Positions 26,078 through 37,328 of a stretch of 64,000 bases of DNA are shown here, one piece after another. The position numbers were made by a program, and so were the translations under genes. The DNA lies in contig CM034595.1 of the NCBI GenBank assembly GCA_020091685.1, positions 24,165,564 through 24,229,563 of the forward strand, read 5' to 3'. Positions within the stretch are counted from its first letter, which is position 1. Every line of letters begins with the position of its first letter. The notes under the pieces are model-generated. The model was given only the letters and a program-made list of their open reading frames with translations. It was not told where the DNA came from and made no database searches. The stretch comes from Lutjanus erythropterus. Taxonomy: Eukaryota; Chordata; Actinopteri; Lutjaniformes; Lutjanidae.

Positions 26078-29000
26078 ATGTAGCTATTGTTAAAATAAAC
26101 AATGCAACCAGTGCAACAATGTGGGACTTTCAGCTGCAGCTTATTTGCAAGAATATTGGCTCTTATAAATGTGTACAACACACATAGAAACAATAAAAAT
26201 AAATGAATAAAACAATAAATTTTATGTTGCTTTTGTGGATCCATTTTAAATTGGAACAAATTATTGACAGATTAATATTCCATTTTCTGAACTCTTTTAT
26301 AAATCCTTGTTTCATTAAAAATGTCAAATAATGAATTACTCTGTAATTTAATCTATTTATTTATAGATAAATAAATACATTTGTATACAATTAGTTATTA
26401 ATTAATGTAGTGCTTAATTGCTACTCTGCTTTATTCTGTGACACTTGTGGTCCTCTGCAGCTCAGCTCTGCATCAGAATCAGTGTTTGATTCATGATGTG
26501 AACATGCTGCTGGAGATTACTGAGAAACGGGATGCTACTCACCTGAGCTTCACTCTGGTCTTTCTCTGTCTGAGGGGACACGTAGATTTCAACCCTGCAG
26601 AGACAAAAAAACATGTGGTCATAAGGTTAAATGATAATACAGGTATATTTTTTCTTTTAGAGACTTCTGGCCTAGTAGAGGAGCAATTCAGGTGAACCGC
26701 ATCAACAAAGCACTTTCAGCCTTCAGCTCATCCTTCCAAGTTACACGGTGCATCTCAGGCACCCTTTTGTGTTGGCAGGCGAATGTGCTTCTTGTGCACC
26801 TGCTTCAGCCTCAGACAATGAGGCGGGTGCTCTGACTGTAGACAAAGTACCTGAGACTGTATTTCTTCGGTCTAGACTTGTCTGTGTCACATTCTCTGCA
26901 CAGATGGATGAGAATTATCCACATTTTATGCTTATAGCAGAAATTATTTACATATTTGTCTTCAGACAAAACCTGATATTAAGAAAATATGATTATTTTT
27001 GCACAGATGTTGCCTCAGTGCATTTACACAAACAAATTGGCAAAATTCTCAAATATTTCAAAACAAAAGCACTTTTTATATTTCCAGTACCTGCAGAATG
27101 TGTGACCTTGTACACACTCATTCATGTAACGCTAATTTGCATGTATATTTGTGATTATCATCTTTATTATTCCCTGATTCATAATGAAAATTTGGCATCA
27201 TGTTCTTGGCATGAAAGTTATTCTAATCTTATGCTTGTTATTAACATTTTTTGATGCATGAATTACTAAACATATAGTCTACGATATGAACCATCCATCA
27301 TTTGGCCTTTAACATATATATGTAACCTATGCTCTTGCACATTGACAAGTTTTAAAAGGCAGTGTGTAAGATTTAGTGGCATCTAACTGTGAGCTTGCAG
27401 ACTGCAAATATCTCATGTCATTCTTCTCTTCCAAGTGAGAAGCTACAGTGTCTGCAAAATCACACAAAATACAAAAGGCAGCATCTAAAGCCAGTGTTTT
27501 GTCTGTAGAAAACATGGCGATGCAACATGGCAGCCTCCATGAAAGAGGACCTGCGCCTCTGTAGATATAAAGGGCACATTCAAAAGTAACTAAAACACAA
27601 CAATTCTTATTTTCAGGTGATTATACCCTAATGAAAACAAATAAATTCCCTTACACACTGGACCTTTAAAGCACATAATTAAAAACAAAATTCTATCTCC
27701 AAAACTAAAATCAAAGGAAAACAAAGCTTGTCAATATATTAAAAACGTTCAAAGGCATTTATTAATCAATAAGCAATCATCTTTCACTGCAGAGGTGACC
27801 TAAAGGTCATTAATATGAAATCCAAGCTGCAGTCATAGCGTAGATGGATCAATCACAATGTTAATGACACACATAGACTCACCAGAGTCTGCATTGATTT
27901 CACTCTGCCTTCGGTTCTGAATCCTCAACTGCAGGACTGAAAGACAAGAACAGAATGATTATTTAAAAATGATGAAATGCCACAGGTTATATTGATGAAA
28001 CAAAACAGCAGAAAAAGTATCTGGGAAAAAAAGACGCTGATGTAGAAAGGTGAGAGTTGAGTAACACGAGACAGCACGATCACTGGTAAATGATACAGCC
28101 TTTAACTCATATTACCCCATGACTCTGCAGTGCTGGTAGATTATATATCACCTTTAATGCTTGCACACACTTACACACTGCAGGTATGCACGCACACACA
28201 TTAACATTCAGTACACACACAAACAGGTGAAGCAGGGCTGGGCCCGTTACACCGAGTGCTTCCCCCATGATACATTTCGGTGAGTTCTGAGACCTGAGAG
28301 ACCTGACGAGGAGGAGGGGAGGACTGTGTGGGGGCTGAGGCAGCGCCTATTTATCTCTCAGTATGTCTATTTCTGTGGGTCCCATCCCCTTCAGCTGTCC
28401 CGCTCTCTCCACAAGCTCTCATATACACGTCATCCTCATTCGTGCTGCTCTAAGTATACTCTTCCTGCTCCCTGCCTCTCTGACAACTCAAAACAAAAGT
28501 TTAACATCGTAAAAAGTGGATTTAAAGCAGATTAACACACTGTGCTCAGTCGCCACAACACGTCAGGGATGCAGTGTTTATCACACTGGGGTTTATCTTT
28601 GATTTCACCAGCTGTTAGTGTGTGTCTACCATTAGATTGTTTTGTCATTTAACTGGTGGCTCAGTACAAGTCAAGAACAATAACTTTGCATTAAATATAA
28701 CATGGTATTATACTATAACGTAATGCACTGTAAAAAGTAAACTTTCTTTACTTAAAAAGTTAGTGTCCTTGCAAACGTAAAATTTAAAGTTGACTGAATA
28801 TGAAAAGACAAGTTGATGAAAATGTGTAATGATTCAAAACAAATAAATTTCATATAATTTTAGTTGCACTTGAGAAAATATGTTCAATAAGCTTAAGACA
28901 TTAAGTTGAACCAAAGCTGTTCTGTTGCAGTAGCAAATTTGGTTTCCTTTTACATTTCTCTGTTTTAAAAATTCGTTCTTATTTTCTTATGTTCAAGAGA

Positions 29001-30623
29001 AAGCAGCAAGTTTTCATCATATGTGTCTTCTTCAAACTATAAAAATGCTTAGCTTAGTTACTTTCAAACAATGCATGCTGGGATATATACTAATATAATG
29101 ATCATGTTTCTCTGTAACCTTGATTTAATGAGTTGATTGAACACTGTATAGTACATTCATTCAACTCATTATTTCAAGTCAAGAGTTAGAAGAAATCATG
29201 TTTGTAAGTTCTGAAGTGTTCTGAAAAACTAAATTTTAATCAACTTCAGTAAATAAAACGTATAGTGTAACACCACACATATATTATGACGCACAATTAT
29301 CCTGTAAAATTATCCACATATTTGTCTTTTTCTACCTCTGCTTTTAATCCTTGTGCTACTGCGACTAGTGTTTTTCTGCAATGTGAGATCAATAAAAGTT
29401 TATCTTACCTGCAACACAAAACTTAACATGCATCACATAACATAATGTATTTCCTAACCTTGGGGTCCATCCTTTGAGAATTCTGAAGGATGTCATTAAA
29501 GGATTAACAGGTTAACACAAAATAAACTTATTTCTAGAAATTATGTTTGAACTTCTCTTATAAAACAGTCTACTTTCATCACTTCATAAAATCCTTCAAA
29601 TTAAACATTCTCAGAAGAGGATTTTGGTTGAACACAATTTATAGGCACATAAAATCAGAAATAGTGATCTCCGGGGAAGTTGGGTAACTGCAATAGGCTG
29701 CATGTATAAACCGTATTGTGCAAATGCACACAAGGTTGAAAACTGTTATTTTAACATAAGGGTCGCCATATTTGACCTTAACATTGACCTTAACATCTAG
29801 CATGTACACCTACTTTTGTGACAAGAAAAAAGCCATGCCAAAGGTCAACAAAAAAGATAAAACTGTTAACAAACAAACTATCACATCACACATCGGCTGA
29901 TGTTAGCTCATGTTTATTTCACAAAGGATCAACCTCAGTGTGACATACTAGCAGACGTCTATATTCCTCGAGCTCTGTTATGTACATACATGATTTCAAG
30001 CAGAGCAGCTGCCCTAAAGAATCACGTTTTCCAGCAGGTGTTTTTACACCTAGGGACTGTCTCTATGTCGTTTCTCGCCTTTCTATTTTACCAGCCGTTA
30101 ACGACAGCTGCCTGGGAACACAACAACAGCCGCGACAACTTGTAGGAAACTTAAGCATTATGCATTTATACGAAGGCTGTTCAGGGCTGTTTATCACAGA
30201 GTACTGGTTGTCTCCTGAAGGCTGTAATCAGAAGAGTATTATACTGGATTAGTAAAACTCAGTGATACCATTTTGACTTGATTTCTATTTTTTACTACTT
30301 TTGCCCTCATGAGCCTAACAGACTTTACGGACTGTAGTGATGTCATCAGTCCATTTAACTATAATATTTACAAGTTTATATACAACACTTCAGGACCTTT
30401 CTTCCCCAACTTTGATTGCTGTTTATTTAGACATAAATATTTAATGTTATAGCGATTGAACAGTGGTGGAATGTATTACTTACTCAAGAACTGTTCTTAG
30501 GCAAACTATGCAAGATTTTCCCAAAAACAATACAAAGACACATACAAAAATAATCCTCTCAATCACCAGAGGTGTGTGGCAGTGCCTGCATCCACAGAGA
30601 CTCCACCCTCCACCCATAACTTC

Positions 30624-30665
<42 letters not shown>

Positions 30666-33524
30666 ACTTGCAGTGAGCTTGCAGATTGCAAACACAGTGT
30701 CTCAAACTATTCTTCCAAAATGTAGGAGAAACTACGGTAGAAGCAACACTTGCAAATAGCAAAAGGCTGTATCTAGAGCCACTGTTTGGTTTGTCTGTTC
30801 CGGCTATTGTAGAAACATGCAGTGCAACATAGCGGTCCTTATGGAAGAGGACCTGCACCCTCTGTAGATATAAACAGCTCATTCTAAGGTGCAGATGAGG
30901 ATGAAATTATTAGTCCCCTATGAAAATTTCATTTTTTCAAGTATCTCCCAAGTTTTGTTAAACAGAGCAAGGGATTTTTAACACAGCTTTTCCAAACATC
31001 CCAGTTTTAATTACATTATTTTACTTGGCACACAGAAACAAAATTATTTCACAAAAATTAAAAACAACCAGGGTCAAAATTATTAGCCCCCTGATGCTAA
31101 TAGTCGGTTCTGTATCCTTTTTGCTGGATAACAGCCTGCAGTCGCTTGTTATAGTTTTCAACAAGTCTCAGACACGTCTCCTGAGGAATCCCAGCCCATT
31201 CTTCTTTGGCTAATCTCCAAGCAAGCTCCTCCAGATCTGATGGTCTTCTGTCATGGACCTTGGTCTTCAGTTCACCCCACAGAATTTCACCGGATTTAAG
31301 TCAGGGCTTTGTGCAGGACAGTCAATAATGTTCACTTTGGTCTTCTGGAGGTAGTTCCTCACCAGGAGTGACATATGTTTTGGGTCGTTGTCTTGTTGAA
31401 GACAAAGCGACGACCCAGACCCAGATTTGCTGCTGACTGCTTGAGGTTTTCTTTCAAAATCTTCACATATCCTTCTTTCTTCATGATTCCTTCCACCTTG
31501 ACGATTCACAATTCCAGACACATTGAAGCATCCCCACAGCATACTCCCATCACTGTGTTTCACTGTGAGGACGGTGTTTTTGGTTATACGCTCTCCTTCT
31601 TTCTCCAAACATAAGCAACGTCTCTATGGCCAAAGAGCTCTAGTTTCGCCTCTCATCCGATCAAAGGACACACTTCCAGTATGCATAATCTTTCTCCAGG
31701 TTGTACTTCAATCTGGCTTGAAGGTGTCTCTTCTGCAGAAGTGGAGTTTTTCTTGGTCTGCAACCTCACAGTCCATTCCTGTGCAATCACAATCACTAGG
31801 ATTGTGATTGTCTTCTGACTACAATTCCAACTTGGCTAAGTCATTCACTAGTGTCTTGGCAGTTGTTCTGGGGTCTTAAGACACATCTCTCACTAGTTTT
31901 CTTTCCAGAGTCTTTAAAATCTTTCGCTCTACCTCTGCCAGCCTTGTTCTGTACTGTGTGTCTCTCTTTGAATTTCTCGATGATACTTCTCACTCCACTT
32001 CTTGACACTTGGAAATGCTGTGATAACTTTGTATGTCCTTCTCCTGCTTTGTGAGCATCAACAATTCTTTTTCTCAAGTCTAATCCGATTTCTTTTGTTT
32101 TTGCATGATGCTTTCTCAAGTGACAGCTCAAACCCTCACTGACGTTTTTATACTATGTGTAAATTGGAAAATAACCTCAGTTTTAATTTAATTTTACAAG
32201 TTTTGAGCTTTACACATCATTGCACAACAGTGGTTTGTGCTATGGCTCAATAAAAAGGTCAGTTCTTAAGGGCTAATAATATTGACCCTGGTAATTTTTG
32301 TTTTTTCTGAAATAATTCTGTTATTGTGTGCAAATAGAAATAATATATGCTTTCTAAAGAAAACTAGTATGTTTAGAAATGCTATGTTGAAAATTCCTTG
32401 CTCTTTAAAAAAAGCACTTGGGAAAATTTTGAAAAGAAATTTAAATTTCATAATAATTTTGTCCTCAGCAAGACCTCTCTCCAGAGCATTGTGTCAATAC
32501 TGGAGAAGGGTTTGGCTCTCACATTATCATTCTGCTGTAGGGGAAAACACGCTGGCTTGTTTGTATTTTTACACCAGTAACAATTGTCTTGGGTGGCACT
32601 AAGTCCAGGATGCAGTGACTGTGTCGCTGCAAAACAGTTATTGTGGGAAACATGGTGGAATAGTCTACGTAAAGGAAGGTGAGTCCTGGCATTAAAATGG
32701 CTAAATTCCTGCAAAAGAAAAGGTTACAGTTTCTTGCTTGTTTACGCTCATACATTAAGATAACTTGCCATTTTCAGCATGTGTTGCTAGCAGCTTGTTG
32801 TTATTTCATGTATCAAGGTGGTAACATGCAGATAGCAGACAGAGGCAAAGGAAATAATCGACCTGTGGTAGGCTTAATCTACTTTTTGAGCCAGACTAAT
32901 TTAGGTGACAAAATCACAGCGATTTTTATTTTTCAGGTGATTATCCACTAATGACAACATACTTATGAATATTATTTTCAATTTCTGCCACATTCTGGCA
33001 TTAAATCCTTATAAATCTCACACACTGGACCTTTAAGTAAAATTTTGACTGCAGGATTCGTAACAGAGTATTTCTACACTTTTACTTCAGTAAAATATCT
33101 GAATACTTTTTCCACCACCAGATTTGGAACCAAGTTTTTTGGGGTTTAACATGTGTATCATAAATTAACTCTTGTTGTGAGTTAATTTATGATAGTCTGC
33201 AAGTGTCACATGCTCAGCTGTCCTTGCATCCAGTCAAGACGTCTCTGTCTGTGGGTAGCAATCACTAAATCTATACAACATCATCAATACCCTCACTCAC
33301 ATCGATCACATGATAGACAACGTGACTGACCAGCCAATAACCTTCACAAACACTTCACCTCCACATATCGATGCTAATGTTGCCAATTATGCGCGTGATG
33401 TAAAGCCATTGTTGTGGGAAAATAAATCCTCTCCCCTTTAATTGTGGGGTTGACACTCCAGGATCTCACCTGAGCGGAACTTGTTCCGGATGAGGAGCGA
33501 CCTCTCGGAGGCCAGCAGCGTCAT
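18681..33524 (-). CDS. myocd: Myocardin-like SRF coactivator (14 coding exons)
   Basis: Myocardin-family proteins bind serum response factor and activate CArG-box genes in cardiac and smooth muscle nuclei. Coding exons on the minus strand: 33524-33470, 27936-27883, 26594-26543, 24641-24520 (or 24645-24520 if the third exon is skipped), 24389-24193, 23227-23087, 22432-22267, 22157-21980, 21858-21714, 21037-20447, 20365-20267, 20120-19983, 19246-19192 and 19102-18681. All have GT donors and AG acceptors and keep phase, giving about 804 codons. Residues 1-18 are MTLLASERSLLIRNKFRS, joined to VLQLRIQNRR, closely matching the known myocardin start. Further landmarks are KLKYHQYIPPDQ (about 242-253), FLQLQILQQ then poly-Q (about 280-310), the SAP domain VSELRQQLRKRGLPVSGTK (from 371), a second poly-Q (about 533-541), a QMDPRQSIDDILD segment, and DWLETLTSGL...DLMIEQW at the end. 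A Trp terminus is a myocardin trait as I recall it; MRTF-A/B end differently. RPEL motifs and leucine zipper are reduced. No 5' UTR exon or promoter was resolved. Confidence 0.85.
19370..19636. repeat. AAGAACCCTT-type repeat in the last-but-two intron
   Basis: Alternating AAGAACCCTT / AAGGGTTCT units fill the intron between exons 19246-19192 and 20120-19983. The block is the same family as the larger element at 33979-34665 and ends in TTTCTGACAGTGT, close to that element's terminus. The 91-residue minus open frame over it is an artefact of the repeat. Confidence 0.6.
23386..24166. repeat. Fold-back miniature element, copy 2, TTAA-flanked
   Basis: The element lies in the intron between exons 24389-24193 and 23227-23087. 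TTAA at 23386-23389 and 24163-24166 brackets inverse termini: AGTGATAGTCAGTG on the left and CTCATACAACCCCACTTTCA then GAATGATCCCT on the right. Internal arms (CACCAAAGTAACACAAACAA against the inverted left half) make the whole element fold back. No open frame is present. It matches 8325 and 58679. Confidence 0.65.
25559..25716. repeat. Small element with CCAGTGTTTCCC / GGGAAACACTGG ends
   Basis: CCAGTGTTTCCCC at about 25559 and GGGAAACACTGG at about 25705-25716 are inverse ends enclosing about 135 AT-rich bases. This is a short miniature transposon in an intron of the myocardin-like gene. GGGTTTCCCCCAGCAAAGTTG at about 37900 may be a distant relative. Confidence 0.55.
26028..26076. repeat. 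(ATT)n microsatellite
   Basis: About 16 uninterrupted ATT units are visible in an intron of the myocardin-like gene. Length polymorphism is likely. Confidence 0.95.
27352..27669. repeat. TTAA-flanked MITE, TGTGTAAGATTTAGTGGCAT family
   Basis: TTAA at 27352-27355 and 27666-27669 flanks termini AAGGCAGTGTGTAAG (left) and TACACACTGGACCT (right), which are inverse. The start TGTGTAAGATTTAGTGGCAT is, from memory, one of the commonest miniature elements in spiny-rayed fish. It lies in the intron between coding exons 2 and 3 of the myocardin-like gene. A second, disrupted copy spans about 30665-33036. Confidence 0.65.
28721..29268. repeat. Inverted-repeat element in intron 1 of the myocardin-like gene
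   Basis: The left end CACTGTAAAAAGTAAACTTT and the right end ATAAAACGTATAGTGTAA are imperfect inverses, and the interior is AT-rich with no open frame. It is probably a non-autonomous DNA transposon, but boundaries are approximate. Confidence 0.4.
30627..30660. repeat. (TC)n microsatellite
   Basis: About 17 TC units are directly visible inside the nested repeat block. Confidence 0.95.
30903..32465 (-). mobile_element. Tc1/mariner transposon with long inverted repeats
   Basis: About 1.56 kb, the usual Tc1 size. Two inverted arms of roughly 200 bases flank the transposase. The inner ends are unmistakable: CCAGGGTCAAAATTATTAGC at 31068-31087 and, inverted, GGCTAATAATATTGACCCTG at 32269-32288. 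Similarity continues outward to about 30903 (GAAATTATTAGTCCCC) and 32465 (TTCATAATAATTTTG). Long repeats with an inner direct copy resemble the IR/DR arrangement of some fish Tc1 elements. Confidence 0.75.
31267..32131 (-). pseudogene. Tc1-like transposase, inactivated
   Basis: The N-terminal part (32131-31841) has the paired-type DNA-binding region with GLDLRKRIVDAHKAGEGHTK, RSIIEKFKE and the GRGRAK basic stretch. The C-terminal part (31608-31267) has the catalytic-core blocks GSMLWGCF, QQDNDPKH and QSPDLNP. Between them (about 31609-31840) the frame is broken by stops and shifts. The third catalytic acid of the DDE triad, normally Glu right after LNPI/V, is Lys here (LNPVKF). The copy is therefore dead twice over. 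It lies antisense within the myocardin-like gene region in the sense that it shares that gene's strand but sits in its first intron. Confidence 0.8.
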
Positions 33525-33978
33525 GGTGGTGGTGGCAGTGGAGGGGAGGAGGGTGGAGGATGGAGGAGCCAGGAGGGGAGTCAGAGAGATGGAGAGAGGA
33601 AGATCCTGGTGTCACTCTACCAGGAGGAATGGACCCTCTCCTTCTGTCTCTCGCTGCTGGAAGAGACACACATGCTTGTTAATCCACTGATAGACACAAA
33701 CCGATATTGATAGAGGCACACAAAGCAGCGGAGATAGATTGAGGGGAAATAGAGACGCAAAGCCTCTCAGACCTACAGGCAGACTGCACACTGCGGTGAG
33801 CTGCTCTGGCAACAGCAGGCCTCCTACAGACGGCCTGTCCATCACACAGAGAACCACAGAGGCCCACCCACGGAGACAGAACCAACGACACAGAGAATTA
33901 ACCAGACAAGAAGGCTTTTACAGAGACACAGTGAGGACGAAGAGGAGAGTCGCATGACTGACAGAGACAGGAGCAACA

Positions 33979-34665
33979 CACTCTTAGAAACAAGGGTTCC
34001 AACATGGTTCCTCCTGAGGGGCTGAGGGTTCTTTGAAAGACTAAGGGTTCTATTAAGAACCCCTCTTGGAAGAAAGAACTCCTCAAGCATTGTTAAAGAA
34101 CTCTTTTAGCAAACATTCTTTGTACCATAATATAAAAGGTTCCTTGTTAGAACCCCTGGGTGGGTTCTAGATAAAAACTTAGGAACATAAAAGGGCTCTG
34201 TCACATCTTTTTATAGTGGGTTCTGGATGAAACCCTTGAAATATAAAAAGGTTCTTGGTAGAATGCTCTGGGTGAGTTCTAGATAAAATCCCTGGAATAT
34301 AAATGGGTTCTCCATAGAACCCCTGTATGAGTTTGAGATCAAATCCTTGGAATACAAAAAGGCTCTCAATAGAACCCTCAGCAGGTTCTTGTTAGCACCC
34401 TTAGAAGGTGGAAAGATTCTGGATAGAACCCCTAGAGAGGGTTTTTGGTTGCCATTGCACTACAGAAGGGTTGTCCTTTAGAACCTCTTATAGGGGTTCT
34501 GGGTGAAATCTTTCATAGATGTTACTTAGTATAACCCTTTATGTTCAAAGGGTTCTAAGTGTAACCTTTATAAAAGGTTCTACCAGGAACTAAAGAGGTT
34601 TGTCCTATGGGGACAAGCTGAAGAACACTTTATGGTTCTACTTAGCACCTGTATTTCTAAGAGTG
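33979..34665. repeat. AAGGGTTCT-type MITE just upstream of the myocardin-like gene
   Basis: Perfect 12-base inverted ends, CACTCTTAGAAA (33979-33990) and TTTCTAAGAGTG (34654-34665), enclose about 660 bases. The interior is an irregular tandem array of GGTTCTnnnTAGAACCC half-palindromes spaced about 50-65 bases apart. No open frame is present. It lies about 450 bases upstream of the first coding exon of the myocardin-like gene, so it could sit in or near its promoter. The same family appears at 19370-19636. Confidence 0.75.
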
Positions 34666-34867
34666 CTGCAGACACTGAAGAAGACGTCAGGACTGAAGAC
34701 ATTGATTGTGGCGACAAACATGAACACCTACAAGCATCGCAAAACATATTTGTCAGAATCAAGAGTCAAGTTCAAGCACTTTCAAGATTTTTAAGGTACA
34801 TTTTCAAGGTTTTCCAGCACCTACAGCTGTAGTAAATTTATACACAGATTGTTTACTTTTTCATTAC

Positions 34868-35669
34868 CAGTGATGGGAATAACGGCGTTAAAATAAAACG
34901 TTACTAACGGCGCGTTACTTTTTCAGTAACGGTAATCTAACTAATTACTTTTTCTATCGTTACAACGCCGTTACCGTTACCAACACGCTGTTACTGCGCG
35001 TTACTGAAGCTACTCACTGAAGCTGTCATCCGACTGCTCACACAGACACAGGAGCTGCAAATGTGTGTGTTTTTTCCCTTTGGTGAGGGGGAGGAGGGCG
35101 AGATAACCGCCTAAGTAATGATGATTGGCTAAGGTAGAGTAAGATTTCATGTTAAGCCAACCAGAGACATCAGGTGGGCGGTTTACACACAAACCCAGCA
35201 CATAGCAGCGCACACAAACTATCAGAGATAGCGAGTCCGGAGTCGCAGGGAAAGACGGCGCGAGGTGGAAATACAGGCACTACTTTGATCTCATCGGTAA
35301 AGGTAAAATGTACATGTTGAGTGTACATCATGTCCCAGAGCAAAGAGTTTGTCCACGTCCGTAAGCAACTCCAATTTAATGAAGCACCTCTCGACGCACA
35401 CGCTCTACTAAACTAGTGGCCAAAACACTGTTGACACCGTAATGATGATAGCAGGCCAGGTGCTGTTAACGTGAGCTCCGCTAACAAAGAAGGACACAGA
35501 GCCACGCTGCCAAGCAGCAAAAGCTGGATTAAAAAAAAGTAACGCAATAGTTACTTTCCTGGTAACTAATTACTTTTATAGTGAGTAACTCAGTTACTAA
35601 CTCAGTTACTTTTGGGAGAAGTAACTAGTAACTATAACTATTACTTTCAAAGTAACGTGCCCAACACTG
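34868..35669. mobile_element. hAT-type non-autonomous element with perfect 8-bp target duplication
   Basis: The left end CAGTGATGGGAATAACGGCG and the right end AACGTGCCCAACACTG are imperfect inverses. Immediately outside, TTCATTAC occurs at 34860-34867 and again at 35670-35677, an exact 8-base duplication. The interior is full of GTAACG/CGTTAC repeats and lacks a transposase. An 8-base duplication and CAGTG ends are hAT hallmarks. Confidence 0.85.
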
Positions 35670-37298
35670 TTCATTACACATAAACAGATGTTATAAACAA
35701 CCAAAATATTGTTTCCTGATAGCATTATACAGAAGACTGAGTTTACTCACGTTTTTGTAAATCATTGTTGGTGGTTGGTTCTAAAACTCAAATATTCAAG
35801 TTTATCTAAAGGAGAAAAGCAGATTATCTCAACAGAACATTATTAGTTGGAGAGCTTGAGTTGGGCTCAACAATCTATTGAAGTAAGTTTGCTTCCACAG
35901 TGTGTCACCTGTGAGTAAATCCTTCATTGGATGAGCTAACATCTGACTCATGTTATTTCTTTATCTAGAAGCGAACTATCTAGCCAGGTAGAGATTTATC
36001 ATAAAAGCAATGCAACTGCAGTTTCAAGTGGTTTCAACCACTTTATCCAAACTCCAAGCACTTTTCAAACCTTGAAAGCATTAAAAGTCAAGTGTTTTCA
36101 AGGATTCCAGCACTCTGATTTGCACTGTGGCAGCAGGGTCACAAATGTGTCCTGCACTAAAAGAAAAAATAGAGAGAGCTGTGGATCTACATAAGCTGCA
36201 TTAGTGCACACACAACCTGTTAACAATATTGATTTGAACTGGCCGCCACAGAATACCCAGAGGAAGCCTGTTTGAAGGAACAGACAAACACACACATACA
36301 AAATCCACCACACACACGTCCTGTGGAATAGCTGAGGTTATGCATACTAAATCACCACAGTTCTCGTCCTATTCCCAATCCCATAAATGCACACACTCCT
36401 GGCTTATTTACAACAGGAGGAGTCCAGAACAAGGCCACTCACTCATGAATGCAATCAAATAACAAGCAATTGATTGAGATTTCTTGTCTGGTACAGGCGT
36501 TACTTCACACTGAGACACCACAAGAAGTGCACGGTGAAAACACTGAGAGAATAAAAGCAGGAGAGAATGAAAGAGAATACTTACAGGAAAAGAGAGAATT
36601 GAGTCCTCGGGGAAATTGGAGTGGATTTAAGATTAAATTGAGAGAGGTGCAAGATGGAGGAAGAGAGGGAAAGAGAGAACTTGTAGTGCTTAATGACGAT
36701 TTCTTTCTTTCATGTTCCTTTTTTTCCCTCACTTTGTCTGTCTTTTTTTCTTCTTGTAAAGGTGGACTGCAAAGAGAAAAAGGACCTGTGGTTCCTTCTC
36801 CCTTACGATAGAAACTTACCCTCTCTACCTCCTGCTCGCTCTCTCTGCCCCTCTCCCCATCCGCCCCAAAGCATCCTGGATCCTTGGTGCCAACTGTGAG
36901 CGACTGTCAAACTTCACCTCCCTTCATGGCCTCACCCCACCCCGTCTCCTGCTCTCCCCCCTATAGCAGCCATTCACTCCCCCTCCGACATCTGCTGACT
37001 GATTGACTGAGAGATTCAAAGACAATACGCACTTTTGTGTTTGTTTCTACATGTCTTTGCAGAGTTGGTGCAGTTCCTTAATGTTAGCTGACCTGAACTG
37101 CCACATCATGTGATGGATAGAAAAGTGAAGTCAGGATAAAGAGACGGTTTATTACAAGGCAGCGAGAAAAGCCCGGGAGTGTTTTGGACTCACATCAAAT
37201 CATGTACTGCAGCAGGACTGCAGGCTCATATGCTCCTGTCAAGATACCTTTGGGTCACCCTCTTAAAGTGATTTAGTACTGTTTGAGAGCAAGTATAG

Positions 37299-37328
37299 GT
37301 GTGTGAGTGTGTGTGTGTGTGTGAGTGT
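37299..37328. repeat. (TG)n microsatellite
   Basis: A TG dinucleotide run with one GAGTG interruption at each end. Confidence 0.85.

Larger units (their letters stand above)
30461..33121. mobile_element. Composite nested insertion (outer CAGTGGTGGAATG element)
   Basis: The outer left end CAGTGGTGGAATGTATTACT starts at 30461, and the outer right end (TCTGAATACTTTTTCCACCA at about 33099-33118) is its inverse terminus. Between them lies a disrupted MITE: GCAGTGAGCTTGCAGATTGC at about 30670 and CACACTGGACCTTTAA ending at 33036, the same family as 27352-27669. That MITE is split by a Tc1-like transposon at 30903-32465. The order of insertion was outer element, then MITE, then Tc1. The stack sits in the first intron of the myocardin-like gene. 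Confidence 0.6.
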
